Source: Henriciella marina (GTDB lineage Bacteria; Pseudomonadota; Alphaproteobacteria; Caulobacterales; Hyphomonadaceae). From it: a stretch of 64,000 nt of DNA. The stretch covers positions 620,001 through 684,000 of the forward strand of contig NZ_JAPWGW010000001.1 in the NCBI RefSeq assembly GCF_027213945.1, in the 5' to 3' direction. This document shows positions 52,803-61,914 of the stretch, in pieces; within the stretch, counting starts at the first letter, position 1; the number at the start of each line of letters is the position of its first letter. The notes under the pieces are model-generated. The model ran no database searches. It had not been told where the DNA came from and saw only the letters and a list, made by a program, of their open reading frames with translations. The position numbers and the translations under genes were made by a program.

Positions 52803-53978
52803 CTATTCGTCACCGGCCGGGCCCAGCCCGAGTTCGCGCAGGATATCTTCCGTGTGCTGACCAAGCCTGGGCGCGGGCGTGATCTCATGCTCCGCATGGC
52901 CGACAAATCTCACGGGCGGTTTGACCTCCCAGTAAGCGCCCTCGCTTGGGTGTTCGCGGCGGGTGAAAAAGTCCACGGCCTTCAGATGCGGGTCTTCGCG
53001 CAGGTCCGAAATGTCATTGACGCGGGCGGCGGGCACATCGGCCTTGCCTAAAATGTCCAGCAATTCCTCGGTCGTGAAGTTCACGAAATGCGCCTGCACG
53101 CGAGACATGAGATAGTCATGGTTGAAGAAGCGGCCGCGATAATCATTGATCCGCTCGTCTTCCAGCTCCTGCGGCTGGCCGATTGCGTCGAATAGCGTCA
53201 CCCAGCGATGGTCGACATAAGGGGCGATCGTGATCCAGCCATTCTGCGTCCGCACCGGCTGGCGCGATGGGTCGATCTGGCGCTGATAATAGTATGGGCC
53301 AACCGGCGGATCGAAGGCCGCCTCATAGAAATGCTCCTCCAGCAGGAATGAGGAGATGCACTCGAACATGGGAACTTCGACATGCACCGCCTCACCCGTG
53401 CGGGCGCGGTGATGCAGCGCGGCGAGCGTCGCATACATGGCATGCAGCCCCGACACCTTGTCGGCAAAGGCTGTCGGCAGGAAGCGCGGCGCTTCATTTC
53501 CATCGACCTGGGGTAGCAGATTGCAGGCGCCAGAAAGCGACTGGATGAGGTCGTCATAGGCAGGCCGGCCTGCATAAGGGCCTTCAGTGCCGAAACCCAG
53601 GCAATGAACATAAACGATGTCGGGCCGGATCGCCTTTACATCTTCAAAGGTCAGGCCCAGCCGTGCCACCGCTTCGGGGCGGATATTGTGGATAAAGACA
53701 TCACTTGCTTCGATCAGCTTCCGGATCGCGGCCTTGCCTTCGTCTGACTTCATATCCCAGACCACAGAGCGCTTGCCGCGATTGATCGTCATATGACAGG
53801 GGCCCATGCCGCGATTATTGGCGGGCTTGCCGACATTGCGGAATGTATCGCCTGTTTCCGGCTCCAGCTTCACGACATCGGCGCCCATATCGGCGAGGGT
53901 CTGCGTGCAGTAAGGGCCGAAGATCACCGTGGTCATGTCGGCAATCTTGATATCGGACAATAGCGATGTAGCGGGCAT
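52803..53978 (-). CDS. CaiB/BaiF CoA-transferase family protein
   Basis: A 391-residue class III CoA-transferase. The opening SLLSDIKIADMTTVIFGPYCTQTLADMGADVVKLEPETGDTFRNVG is typical (short anchor: FGPYCTQTLADMGADVVKLE), then the SVVWDMKSDEGKAA region and QVDGNEAPRFLPTAFADKVSGLHAMYA with the catalytic aspartate in the YDDLIQSLSG neighbourhood. The C-terminal third has HYTELGVPRLGQHTEDILRELG-like closing (RLGQHTEDILRELGL). The acyl group transferred is unknown. It is convergent with the plus-strand membrane-protein gene. Confidence 0.9.
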   Translation of the reverse strand: MPATSLLSDIKIADMTTVIFGPYCTQTLADMGADVVKLEPETGDTFRNVGKPANNRGMGPCHMTINRGKRSVVWDMKSDEGKAAIRKLIEASDVFIHNIRPEAVARLGLTFEDVKAIRPDIVYVHCLGFGTEGPYAGRPAYDDLIQSLSGACNLLPQVDGNEAPRFLPTAFADKVSGLHAMYATLAALHHRARTGEAVHVEVPMFECISSFLLEEHFYEAAFDPPVGPYYYQRQIDPSRQPVRTQNGWITIAPYVDHRWVTLFDAIGQPQELEDERINDYRGRFFNHDYLMSRVQAHFVNFTTEELLDILGKADVPAARVNDISDLREDPHLKAVDFFTRREHPSEGAYWEVKPPVRFVGHAEHEITPAPRLGQHTEDILRELGLGPAGDE

Positions 53979-54101
53979 GGCAATCTCCTTCGCCCGCTAT
54001 TCAGCAAGCTTGGGCGCTTTCGTAAACATTCCGCAGCAAGGTCACGCAGGGTCAAAGCCTGTCGGCTTGACAGTGCCGCGTGCGCGCCTGACCTAAGCGC
54101 C

Positions 54102-54860
54102 ATGGCAGACGTAAAGATATGCGGAATTTCTGACGCCGATATGGTGAAGGTCGCAGCGGAAGCTGGGGCTGACTGGGTCGGCTTTGTTCTGGTGCCGCAA
54201 AGTCCGCGCAACGTTCTTGGCGGTGGAAGCGCACGTTTCGAACAGGTGATCGACCTGCTGCTCGCGGCTGCAACGAATAATGTCCGCTCTGTGGTGCTCG
54301 TCTCGGATCCAGAGCCCGCCATTCTGCGCGGCGTTGGCGGTACGGTCATGCCGGATGTGTTCCAGCTTCATGGCAAGGAGTCGCCAGAGTTCGTCGCCAA
54401 TCTTCGGGCCAGCCTGCCTTCATCTGTTGAGGTCTGGAAAGCGGTCGGTGTCTCCTCTCGCGCAGACCTGGAGGAAGCAGCTCGCCTCTATCGGTCTGCT
54501 GACAGGCTGCTGATCGACGCAAAGCCGCCAGAGGGGGCGGACCGGACGGGCGGTCACGGTGCCGCCTTCGACTGGTCGATCCTTCAGGACTGGGCCCCAG
54601 CGACACCCTGGCTACTTGCCGGGGGCCTCACTCCGCACAATGTAGCAGGCGCAATCAAGGCAACCGGTGCGCCAGCGGTCGACGTCTCGTCTGGCGTGGA
54701 ACGCCAGCGCGGCATCAAGGATGCCGACCTCGTGCGGGCCTTCATTGCGGCGGCGAAAAGTCAGGACTATGAGGGCTCTCATGAACAAGCCAAACACATG
54801 GGCACAATGGCCCGACGAGAAGGGCCGCTTCGGCGAATTTGGCGGGCGCTACGTCGCTGA
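54102..54860 (+). CDS. trpF: Phosphoribosylanthranilate isomerase
   Basis: Third step of tryptophan synthesis, a TIM barrel that isomerises phosphoribosylanthranilate. Catalytic Cys7 is in VKICGISD and the C-terminal acid in [10 protein letters not shown]. The phosphate site is [11 protein letters not shown]. At 252 residues it exceeds the usual 205-225 because the frame continues through the start of trpB. The last ~27 residues (from about [16 protein letters not shown]) overlap trpB by 80 bases and look non-structural. First gene of the trpF-trpB-cutA-trpA-accD-folC unit. Confidence 0.95.
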   Translation: MADVKICGISDADMVKVAAEAGADWVGFVLVPQSPRNVLGGGSARFEQVIDLLLAAATNNVRSVVLVSDPEPAILRGVGGTVMPDVFQLHGKESPEFVANLRASLPSSVEVWKAVGVSSRADLEEAARLYRSADRLLIDAKPPEGADRTGGHGAAFDWSILQDWAPATPWLLAGGLTPHNVAGAIKATGAPAVDVSSGVERQRGIKDADLVRAFIAAAKSQDYEGSHEQAKHMGTMARREGPLRRIWRALRR

Positions 54861-55992
54861 AACGCTGATGCCGCTCGTCCTCGAACTTGAGGATGAGTAC
54901 CGCGCCGCCAAGAAAGACCCTGCTTTTCTGTCCCAGATGGACGACCTCTGGCGCAATTATGTCGGCCGTCCGTCTCCGCTCTATCATGCAGAGCGGATGA
55001 CCGAGCATTTCGGCGGGCCGAAGATCTATTTCAAACGCGACGAGCTCAATCACACCGGCGCGCACAAGATCAATAACTGCCTTGGCCAGGTGCTCCTCGC
55101 TATGCGGATGGGCAAGAAACGCATCATCGCTGAAACGGGCGCAGGCCAGCACGGCGTCGCGACGGCAACGGTGTGCGCGCGCTTTGGCCTGCAATGCGTC
55201 GTCTTCATGGGCGCGACCGATGTGGAGCGTCAGAAGCCGAACGTCTTCCGTATGAAGATGCTGGGCGCAGAGATTGTGCCTGTGTCTTCTGGCACGGGCA
55301 CGCTGAAGGACGCCATGAATGAGGCGCTGCGCGACTGGGTCACCAATGTGCATGACACATTCTACGTGATCGGCACCGCGGCGGGTCCGCATCCTTATCC
55401 TGAACTCGTCCGTGATTTTCAGTCGGTCATTGGCCAGGAAGCGAAAAGCCAGCTCATGGAGCGCGAAGGCCGCCTGCCCGATGCCGTTGTGGCATGTATC
55501 GGTGGCGGATCGAACGCAATCGGCCTTTTCCATCCTTTCATTGAGGATGAGGGCGTGCGTCTGATCGGCGTCGAAGCGTCAGGCCATGGCATCGAAACGG
55601 GTGAACATGCAGCCGCGCTGAATGGTGGCAGGCCCGGTATACTTCACGGCAACAAGACCTATCTCCTGCAAACCGATGACGGCCAGATCATCGATGCCCA
55701 CTCAATCTCTGCGGGTCTAGATTATCCGGGCATCGGGCCGGAACACGCTTTCCTGCGTGATTCGGGCCGGGCTGAATATCTTACCTGCACGGACAAGGAA
55801 GCGCTTGAAGGCTTCCAGCTTTGTACGCGTCTTGAGGGGATCATCCCTGCGCTTGAGCCTGCCCACGCGATCGCCCGTCTCGGCGATATCTGTGAGACAA
55901 TGGACAAGGACCAGATCCTGATCATGAATCTGTGCGGGCGTGGCGACAAGGACATCTTCTCAGTCGCCGAACACCTTGGCATGGAAATCTGA
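54781..55992 (+). CDS. trpB: Tryptophan synthase beta subunit
   Basis: PLP enzyme that condenses indole with serine. 403 residues, standard length. The PLP lysine is K96 in [12 protein letters not shown], and the glycine-rich phosphate site is GGGSNAIG. It starts with an ATG inside trpF (80-base overlap) and is preceded by GAGGG-type sequence (TATGAGGGCTCTC), consistent with coupled translation. Its stop TGA overlaps the next ATG. The trpA partner is 0.9 kb downstream, separated by a lipoprotein and cutA. Confidence 0.97.
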   Translation: MNKPNTWAQWPDEKGRFGEFGGRYVAETLMPLVLELEDEYRAAKKDPAFLSQMDDLWRNYVGRPSPLYHAERMTEHFGGPKIYFKRDELNHTGAHKINNCLGQVLLAMRMGKKRIIAETGAGQHGVATATVCARFGLQCVVFMGATDVERQKPNVFRMKMLGAEIVPVSSGTGTLKDAMNEALRDWVTNVHDTFYVIGTAAGPHPYPELVRDFQSVIGQEAKSQLMEREGRLPDAVVACIGGGSNAIGLFHPFIEDEGVRLIGVEASGHGIETGEHAAALNGGRPGILHGNKTYLLQTDDGQIIDAHSISAGLDYPGIGPEHAFLRDSGRAEYLTCTDKEALEGFQLCTRLEGIIPALEPAHAIARLGDICETMDKDQILIMNLCGRGDKDIFSVAEHLGMEI

Positions 55993-56468
55993 TGTTCTCG
56001 CCTGTTTTGAAAAGTCTGGTGGCTATCACTTTATTGGTCGCCTCATGCGGACAGCCCGCTGCGGCAGAGCCGAAGCTAGAGCTAGACGGCTATTATAGCA
56101 TTGCTGTTCCCCAAGGTGCTTTCATCCGAAACGACTGCACTACCTATCACATGCCGGTTGACGAACTGCCTGACCGGGCGAATTGCATTGAGTTCAGCTC
56201 GTCTGAAAATGATGATGCCTCAATTGAAGGGCAGATTTTCGAACAGCTGATCGATCAGGGCTGGGTCGGAGGAGACGGTGCGGCGAACGTAGTTTGGCTT
56301 ACTCGGGCTTCGAGTGAAGGATGCGAAGAAAGATTGTATTTCATGTGGCTGATCGACGGCCCGGAGAGTGAAGTATCAAAGTGGGCTGGAAACGGCGAAG
56401 GGGCGATGGATTGGTCGCAAATCAATACCATAATCCTTCTGGCTCCTGAGCAAGTTGGGACTTGCTAG
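55992..56468 (+). CDS. Predicted lipoprotein in the trp operon, unknown
   Basis: A 158-residue protein starting at an ATG that overlaps the trpB stop by one base. Residues 1-19 are a lipoprotein signal (AITLLVASC, lipid on Cys19), then a mature part with aromatic residues and paired cysteines (IRNDCTTYH, RANCIEFSS, SEGCEERLYF, ending VGTC). No family is recognised. GC content is lower than in trpB or trpA. It is an odd passenger inside a biosynthetic operon. Confidence 0.72.
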   Translation: MFSPVLKSLVAITLLVASCGQPAAAEPKLELDGYYSIAVPQGAFIRNDCTTYHMPVDELPDRANCIEFSSSENDDASIEGQIFEQLIDQGWVGGDGAANVVWLTRASSEGCEERLYFMWLIDGPESEVSKWAGNGEGAMDWSQINTIILLAPEQVGTC

Positions 56469-56496
56469 TAGCCCATCAACGAACGACTGATAGTGA

Positions 56497-56826
56497 ATGA
56501 CCAAAGCGCTCCTCATACGGATTACCTGCCCCTCGCAGGATGTAGCCCAGCAGATCGCCGATGCGGCGGTCGAAAAGCGGCTGGCCGCTTGCGGCAATAT
56601 CGAAGGCCCTGTCTCGTCCACCTATCTCTGGAAAGGCGTTGTCGAGCAGGCGTTCGAGCACATTCTCTGGCTGAAATCGGTCGAGAGCTGCTGGGAGGCG
56701 CTGGAAACCCTCGTAACGGGCCTCCACCCCTACGACATACCAGCTATGGTAGCCTGGCCTTGCACTCATGCGCTGGGTGAGTATGCAGCGTGGCTTGAAG
56801 AAAATACGGAAGCGCCTTCCCGCTAA
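56497..56826 (+). CDS. cutA: Divalent-cation tolerance protein CutA
   Basis: A 109-residue trimeric protein of the CutA1 family: LIRITCPSQDVAQQIADAAVEKRLAACGNI, shown by its core QQIADAAVEKRLAACGNI, then SSTYLWKGVVEQAFEHILWLKS and HPYDIPAMVAWPC. The family is linked to metal tolerance and signalling in some bacteria, but its role is unsettled. The stop overlaps the trpA start by one base, so the two are coupled. Confidence 0.94.
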   Translation: MTKALLIRITCPSQDVAQQIADAAVEKRLAACGNIEGPVSSTYLWKGVVEQAFEHILWLKSVESCWEALETLVTGLHPYDIPAMVAWPCTHALGEYAAWLEENTEAPSR

Positions 56827-57653
56827 TGCCGACATCCCGAATTACTGCACGGTTCGACAAGGTTCGCGCCGAAGGCCGCGCCGCTCTGGTAAGCTATATC
56901 ATGGCGGGCGATCCCGATCTTGAGACCAGCTACAAGGCACTCTGTGCCCTGCGCGACAATGGCGCCGACATAATCGAGCTTGGCGCGCCGTTCACCGACC
57001 CGATGGCAGACGGCCCGGCGATCCAGCGCGCTGGGCAGCGCAGCCTGAAGGCCGGCACGAAGCTCACCGACGTTCTGGCGCTCGCCACACGCTTTCGAGA
57101 AGACGATCAGGACACGCCGCTGATCCTGATGGGCTATGCCAACCCGGTCTTCCATCTTGGCTACGAAGCATTTGCTGACGCTGCCGCCGATGCGGGCATC
57201 GATGGTACGATCCTCGTCGATCTTCCGCCTGAGGAAGACCATGAGCTGCGCGAAGCCTATGCGCGCCACGAGATATCCGTCATCCGGCTGGCAACGCCGA
57301 CCACGACAGACAAGCGTATTGCCAAGGTCGCAGAGGGTGCGTCCGGCTTTCTCTACTATGTTGCCGTTGCCGGCGTGACCGGGTCCGGCTCTGCCGATCC
57401 AGAAGATATTCGCGAAGGTGTGGAGCGTGCCCGGCGCGTTTCCGGCCTCCCCGTCTGCGTCGGATTCGGCGTGCGCACGGGGGAACAAGCCGCCGCCATG
57501 GCCGCTATTGCAGATGGGGTTGTCGTCGGGTCCGCATTCGTGGATCATGTACGCACATCTCTGGAAGCGGGCACGCCGGATGAAATTCCGTCTAAAATCG
57601 GCGCGCTGGCAGCAGAACTGTCTGGCGCCCTCGCCGATGCCGGGCGAAACTAG
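56826..57653 (+). CDS. trpA: Tryptophan synthase alpha subunit
   Basis: Cleaves indole-3-glycerol phosphate to give indole for TrpB. 275 residues, normal length. Catalytic glutamate and aspartate are in IIELGAPFTDPMADGPAIQR, and the phosphate site is YYVAVAGVTGSGSADPE. It overlaps cutA by one base and is followed by accD after 27 bases. The alpha/beta genes are split by two small genes here. Confidence 0.97.
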   Translation: MPTSRITARFDKVRAEGRAALVSYIMAGDPDLETSYKALCALRDNGADIIELGAPFTDPMADGPAIQRAGQRSLKAGTKLTDVLALATRFREDDQDTPLILMGYANPVFHLGYEAFADAAADAGIDGTILVDLPPEEDHELREAYARHEISVIRLATPTTTDKRIAKVAEGASGFLYYVAVAGVTGSGSADPEDIREGVERARRVSGLPVCVGFGVRTGEQAAAMAAIADGVVVGSAFVDHVRTSLEAGTPDEIPSKIGALAAELSGALADAGRN

Positions 57654-57680
57654 GCAGTACAGTTTAGGAGTGACTCTGAC

Positions 57681-58670
57681 ATGAACTGGCTCACCAACTT
57701 CAGAACGCCCGGTTTGAAGACTTTCCTGTCTTCGAAGAAGGACACGCCCGATAATCTCTGGGTCAAATGCCCCAAATCCGGTGAGCTCGTCTATCGCTCC
57801 GACCTGGAAGAGAGTTGGTATGTCACCCCGGCAGGCGCGCATCTTCGCATTTCGCCGCGCCGCCGTTTCCGTCTGTTCTTTGACAATGAGCGCTGGGAGC
57901 CTCTGCAACTTCCGCCTGTCCCGCAGGACCCACTCAAGTTCCGCGATGACAAGCCTTACCCCTCCCGCCTGAAGGCCGCCAAGTCCAAACTGGCCGCCCG
58001 CGAGAAGGAAGAAAGCCCGGACGCCAGCCCGCCAATCTCGCAGGAAGACTGCATGGCGGCCGCCTTCGGACGCATCAAGGGCAAGCCCGCCGTCGTCCTC
58101 GTGCAGGACTTTGCCTTCATGGGCGGCTCGCTCGGCATGGCAGCCGGTGAAGCCTTTATCGCGGCAGCCCAGCTGGCCGTGGCCCGCAAGGCCGCTTTCA
58201 TCGTCTGCACCGCTTCTGGCGGTGCGCGCATGCAGGAAGGGACACTTTCCCTCATGCAGATGCCGCGCACGACGCTTGCCATCGATGAAGTCCGTGAGGC
58301 GGGCCTTCCCTATATCGTTGTCCTGACCGACCCGACCTCGGGCGGTGTTTCGGCCTCTTATGCGATGCTCGGCGACGTTCATATCGCTGAGCCGGGCGCC
58401 ATGATTGCCTTCTCCGGCCCGCGCGTGATCGAACAGACCATCCGCGAGAAGCTGCCGGACGGCTTCCAGCGCTCTGAATTCCTGCGCCAGAAGGGCCAGG
58501 TCGATATCGTCAGCGACCGGCGCGAGCTGAAAGCAACCGTTGGGTGCCTGCTCGCCCACCTGATGCCGAAACGTGCGATGGATGAGACGCCAATCGGACC
58601 GCTCAAAGCGCCTATGGCTGACGTTCCGGCGCCAGAAGCCAGAGACAAGTCCAAGGGCAAGAAAGCTTGA
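57681..58670 (+). CDS. accD: Acetyl-CoA carboxylase carboxyltransferase beta subunit
   Basis: Transfers carboxyl from biotin to acetyl-CoA to give malonyl-CoA. The crotonase-like core is intact (KPAVVLVQDFAFMGGSLGMAAGEAF, ASGGARMQEGTLSLMQM, TSGGVSASYAMLGD), given here as short anchors. The N-terminal zinc ribbon is degenerate: C30 remains, but positions 33, 49 and 52 are S, T and G instead of Cys. I recall the same loss in other alphaproteobacteria. Its stop forms a TTGA overlap with folC. Confidence 0.96.
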   Translation: MNWLTNFRTPGLKTFLSSKKDTPDNLWVKCPKSGELVYRSDLEESWYVTPAGAHLRISPRRRFRLFFDNERWEPLQLPPVPQDPLKFRDDKPYPSRLKAAKSKLAAREKEESPDASPPISQEDCMAAAFGRIKGKPAVVLVQDFAFMGGSLGMAAGEAFIAAAQLAVARKAAFIVCTASGGARMQEGTLSLMQMPRTTLAIDEVREAGLPYIVVLTDPTSGGVSASYAMLGDVHIAEPGAMIAFSGPRVIEQTIREKLPDGFQRSEFLRQKGQVDIVSDRRELKATVGCLLAHLMPKRAMDETPIGPLKAPMADVPAPEARDKSKGKKA

Positions 58671-59935
58671 TCGACGCCCAGCTTGGCGTCGAAACGGCGC
58701 TCAAACGGTTCGAACGCTACAATCCCAAAGACCGCATCCTCGCGCTCGACCGGCTTCTGGTCGTGCTGGAGGAGCTTGGCAATCCGCATCTAGATCTTCC
58801 CCCCGTCATCCATGTCGGCGGCACGAATGGAAAAGGCTCTACTGTTGCCTTCATCCGCGCCATGGCAGAGGCGGCGGGCCTTTCCGTCCACACATCGACC
58901 TCGCCGCATCTCGTCCGCTTCAATGAGCGGATCCGGCTTTCCGGCAAACTGATCGAGGACGACTATCTCGTTTCCTGCCTCGAACGGGTCGAAGCCGCCC
59001 TCAAGGGCCATCGCCAGATTACCCATTTCGAGGCGGCGCAGGCCGCCAGCTTCCTCGCTTTTCATGAGACCCCGGCAGACCTCCTCGTCCTCGAAGTTGG
59101 CCTTGGCGGGCGATATGATGCCTCCAATGTCATTCAGGCCGCCGCCTGCAGTGTTTTCTGCCCCATCGACCTCGATCATCAGGCCTTTCTCGGCAATACG
59201 ATCACTAGGATCGCGACCGACAAGGCGGGCATTCTGAAGCCCGGTTGCCCGGCCGTTTCCGCCATCCAGAACGAAGAGGCGCAAGTCGCACTGGAGGCCG
59301 AAGCCGCGCGCACCGGCAACCAAATTGACTTCCTCACCCCCGTTGACCTCGCCCTGATCCAGCCGCCGCTGGGCCTCTGGGGCGAGCACCAGTTTGCCAA
59401 CGCCGCCCTTGCCGCCAAGGCGCTGAAAGCGGCGAACATTCAGGGTATTACCCCTGAGGCCGTCGCCAAAGGCGCCGCGTCTGCCCGCTGGCCTGCCCGG
59501 ATGCAGCGGCTCTCGATCGGCCCCGTCACCACGCTTGCCGGTGAGAAGCCAGTCTGGCTCGATGGGGGCCATAACCCCCATGCGGGGCGGGCGCTTTCTG
59601 CGGTCCTCGACACGCTGGACAGCGAAGAGCCTGCCAAGCGGACCATGCTCGTCTCGGCCATGCTGGCTAACAAGGATGCGCGCGGCTTTTTTGCCGCTCT
59701 CAACCGGCCCGGCCTTCGCGTCTTTACCTGCCCCATCGACAATAATGAGAACAGTTTCACGCCCGACGAGCTCGCCAATGCGGCGCGTGAGGCGGGGGCG
59801 GGGGCCGAGGCCCATCAGAGCTTCCGCGCGGCGATGGAAGCGGCCCGTTCGGCGGGCGCAGAGCGTATCCTGATCTGTGGGTCCCTCTACCTGGCGGGCA
59901 AGGTGCTGGCCCTGAATGATGAGCTGCCTGACTAG
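58667..59935 (+). CDS. folC: Folylpolyglutamate / dihydrofolate synthase
   Basis: Adds glutamate to dihydropteroate or tetrahydrofolate. 422 residues. ATP motif HVGGTNGKGSTVAFI, then a GYSTSPHLVRFNERI-equivalent HTSTSPHLVRFNERI, VLEVGLGGRYDASNVI and DGGHNPHAGRAL are present. The start is a TTG overlapping the accD stop, a rare start codon but the only one compatible with the N-terminal sequence. Last gene of the trp-acc-fol unit. Confidence 0.95.
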   Translation: MIDAQLGVETALKRFERYNPKDRILALDRLLVVLEELGNPHLDLPPVIHVGGTNGKGSTVAFIRAMAEAAGLSVHTSTSPHLVRFNERIRLSGKLIEDDYLVSCLERVEAALKGHRQITHFEAAQAASFLAFHETPADLLVLEVGLGGRYDASNVIQAAACSVFCPIDLDHQAFLGNTITRIATDKAGILKPGCPAVSAIQNEEAQVALEAEAARTGNQIDFLTPVDLALIQPPLGLWGEHQFANAALAAKALKAANIQGITPEAVAKGAASARWPARMQRLSIGPVTTLAGEKPVWLDGGHNPHAGRALSAVLDTLDSEEPAKRTMLVSAMLANKDARGFFAALNRPGLRVFTCPIDNNENSFTPDELANAAREAGAGAEAHQSFRAAMEAARSAGAERILICGSLYLAGKVLALNDELPD

Positions 59936-59948
59936 GTTTCGCTCAGAA

Positions 59949-60033
59949 CCTCGCCCTTCGACAGGCTAAGGGTGAGGTTCAATTCAACAAACACTTTCCT
60001 CCAATCGATCCTCATCCTGAGCTTGTCGAAGGA
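59949..60033. repeat. Palindromic repeat pair after folC
   Basis: CCTCGCCCTTCGACAGGCTA (59949-) and CCTCATCCTGAGCTTGTCGA (60010-) are related in inverted orientation, separated by about 32 bases. They belong to the same family as 885-984 and 20909-20943. Transcription could form a long hairpin, perhaps protecting the folC mRNA end. Confidence 0.65.
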
Positions 60034-60107
60034 TAAAGCCGCCAAAAGCTGCGCTTGCGGCCACAGACCCGGCGGATCTGTGGGATGTGGCCCGAAATGT
60101 CCCCCCT

Positions 60108-60701
60108 TCAGCTCGTATCGAACCAGTCGCGCAGCACGTCATTGCCGTGCAGCATGAGGCTGGTCGTGAGGAGGGCGAGCTGCGGGCCTGCGCGGTGCAG
60201 ACCGGCCAGCGGCAGGATGACGGGGCGCGGCTCACCTTCGGTTTTGAGGCGGTCAAGGATGCGCGCCATGCGTTGGGCGAGCGGCATCGGGTTCTCAAGG
60301 TGGTACAGGAGTGTGCTCAGACGGTGCAGCAGTGGTGCACTGGCGGTGTTTCTGCGCGCGGGTGCCGTGTGCAGGGCGCGAAGGCGCTCAAACGGTGTTC
60401 CGGCCTGGCCGAGCTTTGGCAGGAGATTGAAGGCGCCTGCTCTGGTTTTAGGGGTCTGGGGCTCACGTGTCGGTGGGTTGGCAGACGCTTTCGCGGGCGG
60501 GGCCAGCTCGATGTCTGACGCGAGGAGCAGGATCAGTCGCCGCAGCAGGATCTCAATGAATTTGATCTGCCTGCGGGCATAGCGCGCGAGCGCCTGCGTC
60601 ACCTCCGGCCTGAAATCCACGCTCAACCGGTCCATCACCTCCACCACTGCCTCGCGGACAGTGGAAAAGCCTTCCTCGATGAAACCGGTAAGCTGAGTCA
60701 T
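60108..60701 (-). CDS. Conserved-looking protein of unknown function
   Basis: A 197-residue soluble protein with a helical N-terminal part (LTGFIEEGFSTVREAVVEVM, LARYARRQIKFIEILLRRLI), a proline-rich middle, and a hydrophobic tail (LALLTTSLMLHGNDVLRDWF). No family is recognised. Codon use is GC-rich like the rest of the chromosome, unlike the genes just to its right. ATG 60701 is chosen; a TTG at 60752 is upstream in frame without a ribosome binding site. Coding is probable but unproven. Confidence 0.55.
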   Translation of the reverse strand: MTQLTGFIEEGFSTVREAVVEVMDRLSVDFRPEVTQALARYARRQIKFIEILLRRLILLLASDIELAPPAKASANPPTREPQTPKTRAGAFNLLPKLGQAGTPFERLRALHTAPARRNTASAPLLHRLSTLLYHLENPMPLAQRMARILDRLKTEGEPRPVILPLAGLHRAGPQLALLTTSLMLHGNDVLRDWFDTS

Positions 60702-61041
60702 TTGAGGGAGGATAGGGCGCGGTGGTTTAGGGTGGGAAAGTGTGGTTACCAAATCAGCAATGTCACAAATTCTGAGAGCGGAAGCTTTTTCGACATCGAG
60801 ACGAATCGATACTTTTTCCTACGCGCACATTGCTCAGGTTAACAGGCTCACCGTCGGCCCGCTGCCCTGCTGCTAAAATGCTGAATATAGCCTACAAAGC
60901 ATGCTCTCGCTTTTTTTGGCTAGGCCGAGGCGCCTTTGCGAACGGGAATGATTGAGGCGGCGGTGGCGATTCGGTGCCATGAATGAGCTAAGACCAGTTC
61001 CGGCGGCTACCGCTTCATTAGTTCAATAGCAGGATTTTACA

Positions 61042-61788
61042 TTGGTTACGGTTTTCGAGAAGTTTTTTTATGGGACGAGGGAGATCGTCGTTTTTGTCGA
61101 TGAGGCAGGGGACCCGAAGTTAGCTGATCCCAACAATCCTATTTTTGCTTTCGGAGCATGCGCCGTGTGGGGAGATAAATTAAATGACACCCTCCGACTG
61201 CCATGGAATGAGGTTCGCAAAACAGTGGTTGGCGGAGAAAGCCAGCCGATTCACATGCGCAAACTCAGCAGGCGGTTCGGCAAGAGTAAGTCCGATGCAA
61301 TTGCAGAGTTTTTTTCTGATGAGGAGATAAAGCGCGCCAGTATCGTGATCACTGATCGGACAGTTTTTGAAGTTGATGGGTTACCATTTACTCCGGTGCT
61401 CCAAGTCGCGATGGCGATGCTATTAAAGGGTATTGCTAAGCTTATGGTGGGCGCAGTTCCTATGGAGGCGGTGTCCGTAATTTTCGAGGACGGGCCTTTA
61501 ATTTCTAAGATCAGGGAGGCTTGGCCGCACCAAACCCTAATTAGAAACGACGGCGTGACGGTTCCGGTGTCTTGGGCAACATTAGAAAAGGCCGAACTTG
61601 AGCAGGGCCTAGAAGTTGCCGATTTCATAGCGCACTCAGCAGCAGGATATATGCGACATCACCGATCGGCTGACTCCAAGTTTTCTAACAGATACGCAGC
61701 TATACATCCAAAAAATGCGTCGCAATATTCATTGGGCTGGGAGATCAATGACTCGAAAGTTATTGTTAAAAGCGAGCGGGCTGGGTAG
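61042..61788 (+). CDS. DUF3800 domain protein
   Basis: A 248-residue soluble protein. The start VVFVDEAGDPKLAD matches the first motif of DUF3800 (an RNase-H-like fold that begins with an aspartate in a DExGD element), then PIHMRKLSRRFGKSKSDA, ASIVITDRTVFEVDG and LEVADFIAHSAAGYMRH with the second acidic motif. Its nuclease role is predicted, not shown. The gene is markedly AT-richer than the chromosome average here. It starts with a TTG after a weak AGGA. Probably horizontally acquired. Confidence 0.82.
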   Translation: MVTVFEKFFYGTREIVVFVDEAGDPKLADPNNPIFAFGACAVWGDKLNDTLRLPWNEVRKTVVGGESQPIHMRKLSRRFGKSKSDAIAEFFSDEEIKRASIVITDRTVFEVDGLPFTPVLQVAMAMLLKGIAKLMVGAVPMEAVSVIFEDGPLISKIREAWPHQTLIRNDGVTVPVSWATLEKAELEQGLEVADFIAHSAAGYMRHHRSADSKFSNRYAAIHPKNASQYSLGWEINDSKVIVKSERAG

Positions 61789-61914
61789 CAGAGCTTTCAT
61801 TTCTTTGCTCTTCTCGCGATCATGGGCTTAAGCATTCTTCGTCAGGCTGCTGTCTTTGCAGAGATTGACGAAAATTTGCGGAAAATACCATTTCTACCAC
61901 AAAATTTTCGCACG

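Noticed and set aside
56823-58559. 578-codon minus-strand open frame opposite trpA and accD
   Set aside because: Both plus-strand genes have all family motifs. The antisense frame is a by-product of GC-rich codon use and matches nothing known.
58790-59815. 341-codon minus-strand open frame opposite folC
   Set aside because: Shadow of folC; its amino-acid content reflects reverse reading of conserved folC codons.
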